A stretch of 64,000 nt of DNA from Robbsia andropogonis (lineage in GTDB: Bacteria > Pseudomonadota > Gammaproteobacteria > Burkholderiales > Burkholderiaceae). Positions 47,312 to 57,702 of this stretch are shown one piece after another (the stretch's first letter is position 1; every line of letters begins with the position of its first letter). The stretch covers positions 1 to 64,000 of the forward strand of contig NZ_LAQU01000027.1 in assembly GCF_000970345.1 (NCBI RefSeq), read 5' to 3'. Under the pieces are notes generated by a model. The model was not told where the DNA came from. It did no database searches and saw only the letters and a list, made by a program, of their open reading frames with translations. The position numbers and the translations under genes are program-made.

Positions 47312-48889
47312 TCAGGCTTCAATCTGCGGGGGCAACTGCGAGGCAACCAACTCGTCACTGGTACGCGATGTCGGCACCCAATGCGCGGGCCACAATAGAA
47401 GGGCCAAGCGGGTATAGGCTTCATCCACGTAAAAGCCCGAGTAGCTCCAGCGTCTCCAGCGCTCAAGTCGTATGGGGGCGATTTGCAGCAGCGCCAAGCC
47501 GACATAGAGAGTGGCCATGCCTGCCAACGCGATCAGGCCTCCCATTGCATGTGGGGAATCTTGAAGTCCAAGGGGCAAGAGATGCGCGGCATAGGTCACG
47601 AGTGTGAGACCTGTGACTAAAAGTGTGCCTGAGATTAGTTGACCACTACGACAAGCTGCCCCCTTTGCGCCTGCTTGATTGTTCGACATCCATAGGAGCG
47701 GCGCCCAGGCCAGACCTAGCACCGCGCTCCACCACCACGGCCAAGCGGTCTTCCCGGCGAAGGCCACCAGGTTCAGCACGATACCCGCTGCAAGCAAGGG
47801 TGCTGCAACCAGGCTAGTGGTTGTTGGCGCGCTTGCCGTGTACAGCGCTTGCAGCCGGGTCTGCCGTACTACGGTGGAGGCTGATAGAAAAGCATGTGCT
47901 TTGTAGATAGAGTGCCCGATGAGATGTAGCGCCGCAAGGGTGTAGAGACCCAGCGCGCACTCTAGCAACATAAAGCCCATTTGCGCGACAGTAGACCAAG
48001 CCAACCTCACTTTAATGGTTATCCGCGTTAGCATTACCATGCCTGCTAGAACCGCGGTTACCAAACCAAAGGTCAGCAGCACTGCGCGTGCTAAAGCAGC
48101 GTGTTCCAGTAGGGGCGCGAATCGAATCAACACGAAACCACCCAGATTGACGACGCCGGCATGCAACAGGGCAGAGACTGGTGTTGGAGCCTCCATCACC
48201 TGGATCAGCCAGCCGTGCACGGGCAGCAAGGCCGTGCGCAGTATGACCGCAAGCACCAGCATTATCGCGCTGAGTTGCAATGCCAAATTACTATCCTGCT
48301 GTTGCGCGATTTGCCCCCATAAGGCCGACAGGGAGCCGCTGCCCACTTCCTTCCACGCCACTACTGCGGCGCCTACCAAAAGTACATCCGCCACGCGGTC
48401 GGCGATGCGCTTCTTGAGTGCGGCCAGACGGGCAAAGGGGCGCTCAGGATAGAAGCACAGCAATGGTTGCAACGCCATGCTCACACCCGCCCACGCGACG
48501 ATGAGCACCAGCCAATGATCAGCCAGCAGCAATAGCTGTACACAAGCAAGAACGGCGGCGAGCATCGCAACATAACGGCGCTGCCCCGCTTCGCCCTGCA
48601 GATACCGTGAAGAAAAGCTACCGATCACCGTGCCCAACCCCTGAACGAGGGCCATCAGCGAGAGACTGAACAGTGACGCGGTGATCCAGCCATTCGATAC
48701 GAGGAGGGGAGGGTTGCCTAGAGTAATGGTCACCAGTGTCAGCACGAGAGTTGCAATGGAAAGCATCTGGAATCCTTTCCAGAGTGCTGCGGGGGACCAG
48801 GATGAAAAACGGGCTACCGCGAAGGCGATTGTCATTAAAACGACAGGGGCCAACGCGCTGATTCCATACAAATTGGGAGGGAGATCCAT
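47312..48889 (-). CDS. dabB: DabB, NuoL-like proton-channel subunit of the DAB complex
   Basis: A 525-residue membrane protein with about 13 helices, of the NADH-quinone oxidoreductase subunit L/MrpA type. AAGGTG before the ATG at 48889 favours that start over the TTG three codons upstream. It contains the antiporter-type motif HAGVVNLGGFVLIRFAPLLE near 240 and the later LAWSTVAQMGFMLLECALGLY with HLIGHSIYKAHAFLSAS, the helices lining the ion path. Its adjacency to dabA, not to nuo genes, identifies it as DabB, which couples cation flow to CO2 hydration. Confidence 0.92.
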   Translation of the reverse strand: MDLPPNLYGISALAPVVLMTIAFAVARFSSWSPAALWKGFQMLSIATLVLTLVTITLGNPPLLVSNGWITASLFSLSLMALVQGLGTVIGSFSSRYLQGEAGQRRYVAMLAAVLACVQLLLLADHWLVLIVAWAGVSMALQPLLCFYPERPFARLAALKKRIADRVADVLLVGAAVVAWKEVGSGSLSALWGQIAQQQDSNLALQLSAIMLVLAVILRTALLPVHGWLIQVMEAPTPVSALLHAGVVNLGGFVLIRFAPLLEHAALARAVLLTFGLVTAVLAGMVMLTRITIKVRLAWSTVAQMGFMLLECALGLYTLAALHLIGHSIYKAHAFLSASTVVRQTRLQALYTASAPTTTSLVAAPLLAAGIVLNLVAFAGKTAWPWWWSAVLGLAWAPLLWMSNNQAGAKGAACRSGQLISGTLLVTGLTLVTYAAHLLPLGLQDSPHAMGGLIALAGMATLYVGLALLQIAPIRLERWRRWSYSGFYVDEAYTRLALLLWPAHWVPTSRTSDELVASQLPPQIEA

Positions 48890-48988
48890 CAAAAGCACCT
48901 TGTTAAAAATGATGCACCGATGATGCTTATGAAGTATCGTTCTGTAAAATACATTGATAAGAATCTTTTAATCTCAAAAAAAGAACAT

Positions 48989-49906
48989 ATGAAACTGCAT
49001 CAGCTCAACTTTCACCACCTTTTCTATTTTTGGCGTGTTGCCAAGCTGCAGCATTTGACGCAGGCGGCAGAAGAACTTAATACCTCGCAATCGGCGGTAT
49101 CGACGCAAATTCGCCACCTAGAGGAGCGAATCGGTGAACCTCTTTTTGACCGCGCAGGGCGAAGACTGGCGTTGACAGCCACCGGGCAGCTTGTACTTGC
49201 CTACGCCGACAATATCTTTGGCCTTGGCCAAGAAATGCTGGGGCGCTTGCAGGGTCACGTTGCCGGTATCACGCGGTTGCGCGTAGGCAGCGTGGCGACC
49301 ATGTCGCGCAACTACCAGGAAAATTGGTTGCGTCCTTTGCTGGCAAATCCGAGTGTGACGCTTACCCTTGAATCGGGTTTGCTCGAAGGCTTGATCGAAC
49401 GTGTGCTGCAGCATCAATTGGATGTAGTGCTAGCTAACGAGACGGTGCCCACCCACCCGAATCGCCAACTGCATTGTCGATTCTTGGGCAGCCAGTCGAT
49501 TTCGCTAGTGGGCCCGGCCAGTCGGTGGCAACAGTGCAGTCTGAGCGTTCCGGGCGATTTGGATGGCCTGGATCTGGCGTTGCCCGGGCCGCGCCATGCC
49601 GCGCGTGCGCAATTCGATGCGTTGTGCATGTCGGCGGGTGTGTCGCCACGGTTGCGAGCGGAGGTGGATGATATGGCCATGCTGCGCTTGATAGCGCGCG
49701 ACAGCGGTTGGTTGACGGTATTGCCGGAGGTGGTCGTACAGGACGAATTGCGTTCTGGCACGTTAGTGACAGTGGGTCAGACACCCGAACTGCGCGAGAA
49801 TTTTTATGCCATTACTGCCCCGCACCGGCACCACATCGAGGTGCTGGAACAGCTACTTCGATCCTCCACTTCAGCGCTAGCCGCGGGGCATTCCGCATCT
49901 CCCTGA
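48989..49906 (+). CDS. LysR-family regulator (NhaR-like), divergent from dabBA
   Basis: A 305-residue regulator starting MKLHQLNFHHLFYFWRVAKL, with the helix-turn-helix HLTQAAEELNTSQSAVSTQI. The start at 48989 is the one that gives the usual LysR length; the upstream 23 codons are atypical. It resembles NhaR-type activators. Transcription runs away from dabB with 99 bp between the two starts, which would hold both promoters and its operator. It likely controls the dabBA operon, as is common for LysR genes next to DAB operons. Confidence 0.88.
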   Translation: MKLHQLNFHHLFYFWRVAKLQHLTQAAEELNTSQSAVSTQIRHLEERIGEPLFDRAGRRLALTATGQLVLAYADNIFGLGQEMLGRLQGHVAGITRLRVGSVATMSRNYQENWLRPLLANPSVTLTLESGLLEGLIERVLQHQLDVVLANETVPTHPNRQLHCRFLGSQSISLVGPASRWQQCSLSVPGDLDGLDLALPGPRHAARAQFDALCMSAGVSPRLRAEVDDMAMLRLIARDSGWLTVLPEVVVQDELRSGTLVTVGQTPELRENFYAITAPHRHHIEVLEQLLRSSTSALAAGHSASP

Positions 49907-50390
49907 TCGCGCGGGCGCCTGTGAGCCATGGCTCGGCATTGTTACGTTGGTGAGTGTGGAGCGAAAAAACAGCGTTTTACGGGCCCGGATCAAACCCCGG
50001 ACCGATCTCGGCCGCGGAGCGTCGGGTGATGCCACGATGCCAAGTGAACGGTAAGCTCGCGACGATGTTTGGTTGGTCTGCGGTGCCTCCTTGAAATAGG
50101 AGCGTCAATAGTCCGATGGAACGCCTGTTCGGTAGTCTGAAAACCGAGTAGGTTCCCACTGCATCAATGCAGTGATGGTGTAGGGTCGGCCGTCGCAGAG
50201 GCAAAACTTAACCCGGTGTCCGGTGTGAGTTGACCACTACACTGTAGACGTTCGAACTGTGTTTCGTCCCTTAACCACGGCACTAGCCGCGGTTAAGGGA
50301 CGAGTGCCGTGCTACTGCTCGCAAGCGTGAGCACGAAACACCGGGCGTACATTTTATCGAGAAACAGGTGTTCTTTCCGAGCGTGAACGA
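49907..50390 (+). pseudogene. IS3-type OrfB scrap in an otherwise gene-free stretch
   Basis: At 50102-50175 a frame encodes NSPMERLFGSLKTE, a stop, then VPTASMQ, the C-terminal part of an IS3-family integrase-type transposase (around the DDE Glu). At about 50265-50310 CGTCCCTTAACC...GGTTAAGGGACG forms an inverted repeat that may be the downstream hairpin of the chemoreceptor gene on the minus strand. Nothing else is supported. Confidence 0.6.
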
Positions 50391-52064
50391 TTACGCCGCC
50401 CGCCTAAACGCTTTGCCTTGGCGACTTGTATGACGGTAGTTGTGCGAAATGGACTCTCGCTCTATTGAAGACTGGTGCCCGATGGATGAAGCATTGGCAT
50501 CCGCACTGATACGGAAGATTGCCACCGAATCACGCAGCGCTTGTGCCTGATCTGCCATGGCGCGGGCTGCAGCGGTTGCCTGTTCGACCAGCGCCGCGTT
50601 TTGCTGTGTGACTTCGTCCATTTGGCTTACTGCCACATTCACCTGTTCGATGCCGATAGTCTGCTCGCTGGACGCTGACGCTATCTCCCCCATGATGTCG
50701 GTTACGCGCTTCACGGAGCGTACTACCTCGCTCATGGTCTGTCCTGCGTTATGCACCAGTGCCTCGCCAGCATTAACATGTGCAACCGATGTTCCTATCA
50801 GTTCCGTTATCTCCTTTGCCGCGGCCGCACTACGCTGTGCTAGCGTACGCACCTCTCCAGCCACTACAGCGAAGCCTCGTCCTTGTTCTCCGGCACGTGC
50901 CGCTTCGACAGCCGCATTGAGCGCGAGAATATTGGTTTGAAATGCAATACCTTCGATAACGGTTATGATTTCGGCAACTTTCGACGAACTTGTGGCAATG
51001 TCCTGCATGGTCGTGACAACTCGGCCTACTACTTCGCCCCCTGTGGCGGCGGTCTCCGACGCGGTGTTCGCGAGCGTGCTGCCTTGGCGCGCATTTTCCG
51101 TGTTCTGCCGAACCGTCGCAGTGATCTCCTCCATGCTGGCTGCGGTCTCTTCGAGGGATGCTGCCTGCTCCTCGGTACGTTGCGACAGGTCGACGTTGCC
51201 TTGCGAGATTTCTCCGGCGGCAACGGAGATGGATTCTGCGGACGTCTTGATGCCCGAGACAATATTGCTCAGATTTGTTCGCATCGCTTCCAGCGAAGCC
51301 ATTAGGCTCGCGTTGTCATCTGCTGCGACGTGCACCTTCTGGGTCAGATTACCTTGGGCGATTTGCTGTGCCATTTTTTGGGCTTGGGCTGGCTCTCCCC
51401 CCAGTTGCTTGAGGATGCTGCGGGTAATAAGAATGGCCAGGAACACACCCAAAATGAGCGAAAACCCGACGATCACCCATGCGGTGATTTGAATGACATG
51501 ATAAGTAACGTTTGCTTCTTCGGTTGCTTGCGCATTGAGTTGATCCTCAAAGTCTGCTAGCTCATTCAAATGCGAAAGCCAAGCTGCTTGCTTCGGCCGT
51601 GCTTCTTGCAGCAAGACTTTTATCGCTTCTGATGGGTTGTTCGCCAAGCCCAGGCCAATAGCCTTGTCCATCAAAGGCACGGCAACGGCATTGTCTTCCT
51701 TGATTTGGGTGTAAAGCGACCTTTCACGGTCTGTCGTACCGGCTTCCGTTGCAAACATTTTGCCCAGCGCTTCTTCCGCGTTCGCATAAACTTTCTTTTG
51801 CCGCTCCACGCGTTTGGACTCCTGTGCGAGACCAGCCGGGTCCGTCAGTAGTGCGATGTTACGAATGGCGATGGCCCGGTCCGCGACGGATGCTTTCATG
51901 TCTTTTGCATATTTTGATTCGTCGTTGTTCACGCGGGCGATGCTGTCGAGCCTACTATGAAGCGAAGATATGCCGTAGAACCCTACAAGCGCGACTGTGA
52001 TTAACAAGAACATAACGCTTCCGAAGCCTATCGCCAAGCGAGTTGATACTTTTGAATTGTTCAT
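50391..52064 (-). CDS. Methyl-accepting chemotaxis protein (Tsr-like)
   Basis: A 557-residue receptor. TM1 lies at about 10-31 ([21 protein letters not shown]) and TM2 at about 192-213 ([21 protein letters not shown]), flanking a four-helix ligand domain. A HAMP domain ([22 protein letters not shown]) and a full signalling hairpin with [26 protein letters not shown] follow. The last about 30 residues are a polar linker without a NWETF pentapeptide. It is a separate paralogue of the receptor at 37.6 kb, not a recent duplicate. Confidence 0.93.
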   Translation of the reverse strand: MNNSKVSTRLAIGFGSVMFLLITVALVGFYGISSLHSRLDSIARVNNDESKYAKDMKASVADRAIAIRNIALLTDPAGLAQESKRVERQKKVYANAEEALGKMFATEAGTTDRERSLYTQIKEDNAVAVPLMDKAIGLGLANNPSEAIKVLLQEARPKQAAWLSHLNELADFEDQLNAQATEEANVTYHVIQITAWVIVGFSLILGVFLAILITRSILKQLGGEPAQAQKMAQQIAQGNLTQKVHVAADDNASLMASLEAMRTNLSNIVSGIKTSAESISVAAGEISQGNVDLSQRTEEQAASLEETAASMEEITATVRQNTENARQGSTLANTASETAATGGEVVGRVVTTMQDIATSSSKVAEIITVIEGIAFQTNILALNAAVEAARAGEQGRGFAVVAGEVRTLAQRSAAAAKEITELIGTSVAHVNAGEALVHNAGQTMSEVVRSVKRVTDIMGEIASASSEQTIGIEQVNVAVSQMDEVTQQNAALVEQATAAARAMADQAQALRDSVAIFRISADANASSIGHQSSIERESISHNYRHTSRQGKAFRRAA

Positions 52065-52751
52065 CGTATTTTGTAGATAACGTTAGCGACGCAACGACGC
52101 ACACAAAATGGCGCCCCTTTTTTACTGCCACGGCAGTGAGGGCGTTCGGTGTAAAAAGCGTGTACCTAATGCTGTTGGAGACCGACGCAACCTCTTCAGG
52201 TTGGGTAACGGCCCCGATCCGAGAGAATTGAGGGAAATTTACCATTTTTATCATTTCCGCCTTGGCAACAATCAAGAAATGATTATTATTATTATTGATT
52301 GTTAAGAATGCGTTTTAATACCAGTCGCGCATACTAGTGGCGGAAAATCGTACGCCATTTTTATCATTTTTTGCGATGGAAAATATGCGAAACTTTGGCA
52401 GTGCGCCGAACCGTACATCGACACACACCGCCGTTTTCGCAACCTCGGAATCGCACGATGTGCGATATTCAATCGGTGATTGAATCCGTTGCCAGCTATC
52501 GTTAGCATCTTGCTACAGGCCATTGTCACGTTATCAAGCGCTGGGCGAGACAACGTCATGCACTGTCTGTTTTCAAAACACGGACGGATTTTGGCCAGCG
52601 AGCGCAGGGTGCTGCCATGAGACGCGTGCGACACCACGCATGATGTCGAACCTGAGATACGTTCTTAGAGGCCAGTTCAAAAAGAGCCCGGGGGGCTGTT
52701 TACCTTCCCGTGAAACGGTTAATCTTGGATGCCTGAACAACGGATCAAGGA
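52065..52751. other. Gene-free stretch with IS-derived repeat
   Basis: ATTATT triplet repeats lie at about 52278-52300. On the minus strand at about 52300-52637 an open frame includes LRSLAKIRPCFENRQC, similar in DNA to sequence at 17.57 and 39.70 kb, so it belongs to a dispersed, unidentified repeat. No functional gene is evident. Confidence 0.45.
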
Positions 52752-52915
52752 ATGCCGGCACGTATCATCGATGCCGAGCCGTGGGCACTGGTCGAACCGG
52801 TACTTCCACTGCCCAAGCCGCGACGCAAGCGATACCCTGGGCGCCTGCCGGTTTCGGACCGGCGGCACGCAATGGCATCCTGCTCTTGCGCAATGCAAAC
52901 GGCATACCGCGTCTA
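52752..52915 (+). pseudogene. IS5-family transposase N-terminal fragment
   Basis: MPARIIDAEPWALVEPVLPL with PKPRRKRYPGRLPVSDRR is the N-terminus of an IS5-type (IS427-like) transposase, which normally goes on with a hydrophobic ILFVLKTGIRW stretch; here the frame changes after about 45 residues. No catalytic part remains. Confidence 0.75.
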
Positions 52916-52936
52916 TTTCGCGAATCGACACGGCAT

Positions 52937-53767
52937 TCATTCCTGAAAATCGGTCGAGAGCATGAGCGACTTCCACTGCTCGGCAGTCTCCTGGAGTTCC
53001 GCAGCCTTCTTCCGGAATACCGCGTAGGCATCGGAGCCGGCTCCGAACTGGAGCGGGGGCTGGCTGCTCATGACCAGCTTCAAGATTGCTTGTGCGAACT
53101 TGACGGGATCACCCTGCTGCAGATGATTGTTGTCATCAAGCGCCCTGCGGTGCGCGTCTGAAGAGGCGGCGTAGTCCTCGATGACGATCTCGCCGTAGCG
53201 AACCGAGCTGCCGTCGAGGAAGTCCGTACGGAAGCGGCCTGGATAGACGCTTGTCATTTGAATACCGAAGGTCGCGACCTCTTTGGCGACGCCCTCCGAC
53301 CATCCAGAAAGAGCGTGCTTCGTGGCGCAATAGATTGATGAGCCCTCGAAGCCTTCGATACCTGCGATCGAGGCAATGGTCAGGATGCGACCTGAGCGCT
53401 GGCGACGCATAATTGGAAGAATGGCCCGGGTGACGTCGAAGACCCCGAACACGTTGGTGGCAAATTGCTTTTCCACCGACTGACGGGTGACTTCCTCGAA
53501 GGCCCCAAGTTGGCCGTACCCGGCGTTGTTCACGAGCACGTCCACGCCACCGAAGTACCGGGCCGCATCTGCGGCAATGCCTTCGGTCGTATCATGCGTG
53601 ACGTCGAGCCGGACCACATGCAGGCGATCCCCATAGCTTGGCAAGGCGAGCAAAATATGATCGGGATCGCGAGCTGTCGCGATGACTTGGTCGCCAGTGT
53701 CCAGAGCCGCTCGTGCGATTTCAAGGCCAAGGCCCCGCGCGGCCCCCGTAATAAACCAGGTTTTCAT
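52937..53767 (-). CDS. SDR-family NAD(P)-dependent oxidoreductase
   Basis: A 276-residue classical short-chain dehydrogenase. Its ATG at 53767 is preceded by GAGGAT and lies 47 bp after the upstream SDR. Motifs: ITGAARGLGLEIARA (cofactor), VLVNNAGYGQLG (NNAG) and YCATKHALSGW (Tyr-x3-Lys). Its cofactor motif and the C-terminal about 70 residues resemble oxidoreductases of the YusZ/retinol-dehydrogenase-like type acting on unknown alcohols or ketones. It is third in a same-strand group with another SDR and an ene-reductase gene. Confidence 0.88.
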   Translation of the reverse strand: MKTWFITGAARGLGLEIARAALDTGDQVIATARDPDHILLALPSYGDRLHVVRLDVTHDTTEGIAADAARYFGGVDVLVNNAGYGQLGAFEEVTRQSVEKQFATNVFGVFDVTRAILPIMRRQRSGRILTIASIAGIEGFEGSSIYCATKHALSGWSEGVAKEVATFGIQMTSVYPGRFRTDFLDGSSVRYGEIVIEDYAASSDAHRRALDDNNHLQQGDPVKFAQAILKLVMSSQPPLQFGAGSDAYAVFRKKAAELQETAEQWKSLMLSTDFQE

Positions 53768-53814
53768 GTCTTCGATCCTCATTCAAATAAGGCGTCGACA
53801 GGGCGCCAGAGCAA

Positions 53815-54588
53815 TCATCGGACCGAATAGCCGCCGTCGACCATGAGCATGTGGCCTACGACGAAGCTCGACGCGTCCGAGGCCAACCACAGCACGGCTT
53901 CCGCAACTTCGCTCGCCCGGCCGGTACGGCCGACAGGGTGGGCCGCGCGGATCGGATCCATCACTGAGTCCGAACCGGACAGTTCGATGAAGCGTTCGAT
54001 CATGGGCGTATCGATGGTTCCCGGTCCAACGGCGTTGATGCGGATGCCCTGCTTGGCGTAGTCCAGCGCGGCGCCCCGCGTCAGGCCTAGGACGGCATGC
54101 TTCGAGGCCGTGTAGGTGCTTAGTCCGCCGATCCCGACAACGCTCGACATTGATCCCATATTCACAATCGTGCCTCGGCCTTGCTTGAGCATCTGGCGGA
54201 TCTCGGCGCGCATGCACAACCAGAGTCCGCGCGCACTGACGTCGAAGACGTGGTCGTAGGTGTCGTCGGGTTGGTCGGCCAGAGGCTGCGAGTTCTGCGT
54301 TATCCCGGCGTTGTTGAAGGCGACATCGAGGCGCCCATATCGCTGCACGGCAGCGTCAACCAACCGCGCGACCTGCGCCGCGTCGCTTACGTCCGTCCGG
54401 ATAAAGATCGCCTCACCGCCCAATTCGCAGATATGCACAACAGTTGCTTCGCCGGCATCAGGGTTCACGTCGGCAACGACGACACGAGCGCCGTGGCTGG
54501 CAAATGCGAGTGCCGCGGCCTGACCGATGCCAGAGCCCGCTCCCGTTATCAGCGCGACGCGCCCTCTGAATTCTTCATAACGTGGCAT
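53815..54588 (-). CDS. SDR-family oxidoreductase (3-oxoacyl/glucose-dehydrogenase-like)
   Basis: A 257-residue enzyme; GAAGGAATCACC before the ATG at 54588. It has all the classical SDR motifs: ITGAGSGIGQAAALAFA, VVVADVNPDAG (acidic residue after the second strand, suggesting NAD preference), NNAGIT, YTASKHAVLGL, and the C-terminal VVGHMLMVDGGYSVR. It is second in the group after the broken ene-reductase gene (45 bp gap) and presumably acted with it on a related substrate. Confidence 0.9.
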   Translation of the reverse strand: MPRYEEFRGRVALITGAGSGIGQAAALAFASHGARVVVADVNPDAGEATVVHICELGGEAIFIRTDVSDAAQVARLVDAAVQRYGRLDVAFNNAGITQNSQPLADQPDDTYDHVFDVSARGLWLCMRAEIRQMLKQGRGTIVNMGSMSSVVGIGGLSTYTASKHAVLGLTRGAALDYAKQGIRINAVGPGTIDTPMIERFIELSGSDSVMDPIRAAHPVGRTGRASEVAEAVLWLASDASSFVVGHMLMVDGGYSVR

Positions 54589-54633
54589 GGTGATTCCTTC
54601 GAGTTGAATGTTCAATCCTGGCGGGTGGGCGCC

Positions 54634-55773
54634 TCAGGCTTGCGCCGCATCCACGCGATATGGCGGATAGTCGATGTAGCCGCGAGCACCTCCCGTGTAA
54701 TAGGTGGCTCGGTCCGCGGGGCTCAAAGGCCAGTCGTGGCGCAGTCTCGCCACCAAATCAGGGTTCGCGATGAACGGTTGGCCAAAGCCGGCTAGGTCGA
54801 TCACCCCATCCGCGATCAACTGGGTGGCTCGCGCTTTCGTGAGACCGCCATCAAGCATCAATGCCGTGCCCGGCGCGGCTGTACGCCACTGGCGAAGCAG
54901 ACCTTTGATGGCGTCGCTGGTCGGACGCTGGCCTTAGGGCGTATTGAAGAAACCGGTCTGGTCCATGACATGGATGTAGGCGATTCGGCGCTCGCCGAGC
55001 GCGCGCCCTAGCGCTATGTAGGTCGCCTCGCTGTCGGGGAAGATCGGCACGGAGCCGATGACGCCGAACGGCGTCAACCGGATCCCCACGCGCGCAGGAC
55101 CGATTGCGGTGCACACGGCGTCCACGACCTCAAGAGTGAACCTTAGCCGGCCCTCCATGGTGGCGGCCGAATAACGGTCTGTCCTATCGTTGATGAGCGG
55201 ATTGAGGAACTGGTCGAAGAGATAGCCATTGGCGGCGTGAAGTTCGATGCCGTCGAAGCCCGCGTCCATGGCGTTCCGGGCCGCCTGCACGAAGTCGGCC
55301 ACCACCCGGCCAATCTCTTTGGTCGCCAGAGCCCGTGGCGCGGATGCTGGAAGGAATCCCACTTCGCCGTCGGCATTGCGTCCGAATGCCATCGCCCCCT
55401 CCGCACTGCGAGCGGTTGAACTGACGGGTGGCCGACCGCTTTGCTGGATCGATGTGTGGGAGATGCGACCCACGTGCCAAATCTGAAGGAATATGCGTCC
55501 GCCGACGCTATGCACAGAGTCGGTCACTAGACGCCAGCCGGCGATCTGGGCCGGGGTGAAGATGCCGGGATTGTAAAGGTAACCCTGGCCTTCGTTTGAG
55601 ATCGGTGAGCCTTCGCCGATGATCAAGCCTGCGCTCGCGCGCTGGGCGTAGTAAAGGGCGACCCGCTCCGTAGCGGCATCGTCAGGGCCTCTTGAACGCG
55701 TCAGCGGCGGCATGACGATGCGATTAGGCAAGCAAAGGCCGGAAAGATCGAATGGACTGAAAAGGTCAGGCAT
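54634..55773 (-). pseudogene. Old Yellow Enzyme family ene-reductase, one internal stop codon
   Basis: From the ATG at 55773 the product starts LFSPFDLSGLCLPNRIVMPP and carries the OYE substrate-binding His/Asn motif in FDGIELHAANGYLFDQFLNP. After FFNTP at codon 280 (54934-54936) a TAA interrupts; the same frame then continues with GQRPTSDAIKGLL and LMLDGGLTKARATQLI, LAGFGQPFIANPDLVARL to a normal C-terminus at 54634. A single base change would restore the gene. FMN-dependent OYEs reduce activated alkenes or nitro compounds. It would be first in the operon with the two SDRs and is divergent from a LysR gene. Confidence 0.85.
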
Positions 55774-55870
55774 GAAAGGCGCCTCCCAATGAACATGACC
55801 TCACTCTAGATGCTCCTGTAATATAAGAAAACTTTCTTTAATTCGTTTCACTGCGGAGTAAAATTCCTCC

Positions 55871-56770
55871 ATGCCGATGATCGAGAGCCTAGGCGCCATG
55901 CGCGCCTTTGTGCATGCCGCTGACAAGCGCAGTTTCAAGGCTGCTGGCCAAATCGTTGGCTTGACCCCCTCGGCGGTAGGCAAGGCGATCCAAAAGTTGG
56001 AGGAACAGTTGTCCGTGCGACTGTTTCACCGTTCGACGCGCTCAATCACGATCACGGACGAGGGCCTATTGTTTCTAGACCGCTGCCGCCGCATCTTGGG
56101 CGAGGTGGAGGCCGCTCAGGCGGAATTGGGGCAGGCCGGCGCAGCACCTGCGGGCCGGCTCAAGGTGAGTGTCCCGGTCGAGCCGACATTGCTGCTGCCG
56201 TTGATGTCGGAATTCACCGTAGCGTATCCCCGGATCGAACTCGAACTCGACATCAGTGATCGGTTCGTCGAGGTCATTGATGAAGGTTTCGACGCCGTCG
56301 TCCGCTCGGGCGAACCAAAGGACAGTCGCCTTTCACACCGGCTGCTGGGAAGTTTCGGTTGGCATTTTGTGGCGTCTCCTGCTTACGTTGAAGAGAATGG
56401 GCAGCCACGCGACACTTCGGACTTGCAAACGCATCAATGCTTGCGCCACCGCTACCCGGAGACCGGGAGGTTGATGCACTGGCCCGTGGATGCCGACACG
56501 GAACTGCCCGTGACGATCACGGCCAACATGATGGGCCCTCTGCTGGACCTCGCATTGCGCGGGCGGGGTATCGCGTATTTGCCATCCTTTGCGGTGCGGC
56601 GTGCGATCAGCGAAGGACTGTTGGTGGAATTACTGGCCGGGCAAAGCCAAGAGCGGGGATCGATCAGCTTGCTGTGGCCGGCTAGCAAGTACCCTTTGCC
56701 GAAGCTGAGAGTCTTCGTGAACTTCGTTGCAGCCCGAATTGCAAGCGAGTTCACCGCTATCACCGCTTGA
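55871..56770 (+). CDS. LysR-family regulator
   Basis: A 299-residue regulator. It begins MPMIESLGAMRAFVHAAD; the helix-turn-helix is SFKAAGQIVGLTPSAVGKAI and the effector domain follows (ALRGRGIAYLPSFAVRRAI). It is transcribed away from the ene-reductase/SDR operon across a 97-bp gap and probably regulates it, in the pattern of aryl-acid/quinone-responsive LysR proteins of this subfamily. Confidence 0.9.
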   Translation: MPMIESLGAMRAFVHAADKRSFKAAGQIVGLTPSAVGKAIQKLEEQLSVRLFHRSTRSITITDEGLLFLDRCRRILGEVEAAQAELGQAGAAPAGRLKVSVPVEPTLLLPLMSEFTVAYPRIELELDISDRFVEVIDEGFDAVVRSGEPKDSRLSHRLLGSFGWHFVASPAYVEENGQPRDTSDLQTHQCLRHRYPETGRLMHWPVDADTELPVTITANMMGPLLDLALRGRGIAYLPSFAVRRAISEGLLVELLAGQSQERGSISLLWPASKYPLPKLRVFVNFVAARIASEFTAITA

Positions 56771-56966
56771 GCGGTGCGCAAGTGATTTTCGTCGAGTTAT
56801 CGGTTGAATTTCACGCAGCCTTGACCACCCTTATTTGATATCACAACTGCAGACCCGCTCCTATCTCAATGCATCCTCGGGAAACAGTTGCATGCCGATG
56901 ATGCGCACAAGCACTTGGTAGCTGTATATGCCTCTATGCATTCGCTACCAATGCGACTTGCCTTCC

Positions 56967-57533
56967 CTAGCCGATATCGATAATGTGGCTCGCTGATCGC
57001 GATAGTGCCAATTTCGGTACGGTCAACGTGAGCACGCCGTTGTCGAACTTTGCCAGGGTGCGATTGGGGTCGGCATTTTCCGGCATTGGGATCGTGCGCA
57101 CGAAGCATCCATAGGCGCGCTCAAGCCGATAACAGCCATCTTCCTCGCTGTGCACGTCCTGTTTTTTCTCTCCGTGCAATACAAGCGCCCCATCCTCCAC
57201 AGTGACTTTCAAATCTTCCCGCTTCATTCCAGGGAGCTCCGCCGTTACCCGTAGCACCTTGCCCTCATCCACCACGTCGATCCTGGGCTGGAAGCGCGAT
57301 GAACTGAAGTCGCCAAACCATCGCTCGAGCGCGCTATGGCCTGCGAACGGGTCAAGAAAGAATTCCTCCACGGCCCGCCATTGATCGCGCGAGAAAAGTC
57401 GTAACATGTCAGGCAACGAAGCTGGCGACTGTTCGTTCGGCGAAGGACTTTCCAGGTTGTCAGCATTGGACGTGTGCCCCTTGCTACGAAAGAACTTGAA
57501 GGGATTCCACTTCTTCAGGTCGGTGTTCATCAT
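56967..57533 (-). CDS. Small heat-shock protein (Hsp20/alpha-crystallin)
   Basis: A 188-residue holdase chaperone; GGAAG precedes two ATGs (57533, 57530). A basic, disordered N-terminal part leads to the alpha-crystallin domain (about 95-185): RIDVVDEGKVLRVTAELPG, DLKVTVEDGALVLHGEK and the C-terminal AKFDNGVLTLTVPKL with its edge-strand motif. It binds unfolding proteins in oligomers under stress. It is third of three Hsp20 genes on the strand; 169 bp separate it from the second, so it may have its own promoter. Confidence 0.93.
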   Translation of the reverse strand: MMNTDLKKWNPFKFFRSKGHTSNADNLESPSPNEQSPASLPDMLRLFSRDQWRAVEEFFLDPFAGHSALERWFGDFSSSRFQPRIDVVDEGKVLRVTAELPGMKREDLKVTVEDGALVLHGEKKQDVHSEEDGCYRLERAYGCFVRTIPMPENADPNRTLAKFDNGVLTLTVPKLALSRSASHIIDIG

Positions 57534-57702
57534 ATCTTCCTCTATGGTCAGGCGGGGGCACGGGATGTTGGGTGTTTCACCCAGTCCGAGACTTCGCGGC
57601 CTATCGACCCTCAGCATCCCGCATCCCGACCGCTAAAGTCGGAAAGTGTCGGTCACAGACTCCGCTGGTTTTCCCCAAATAGTTGCTGATCTCGTGCGGA
57701 CC

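Noticed and set aside
48989-49906. CbbR as identity of the LysR next to dabBA
   Set aside because: Sequence start resembles NhaR-type regulators more than CbbR and no RubisCO genes are present, so only family level is claimed.
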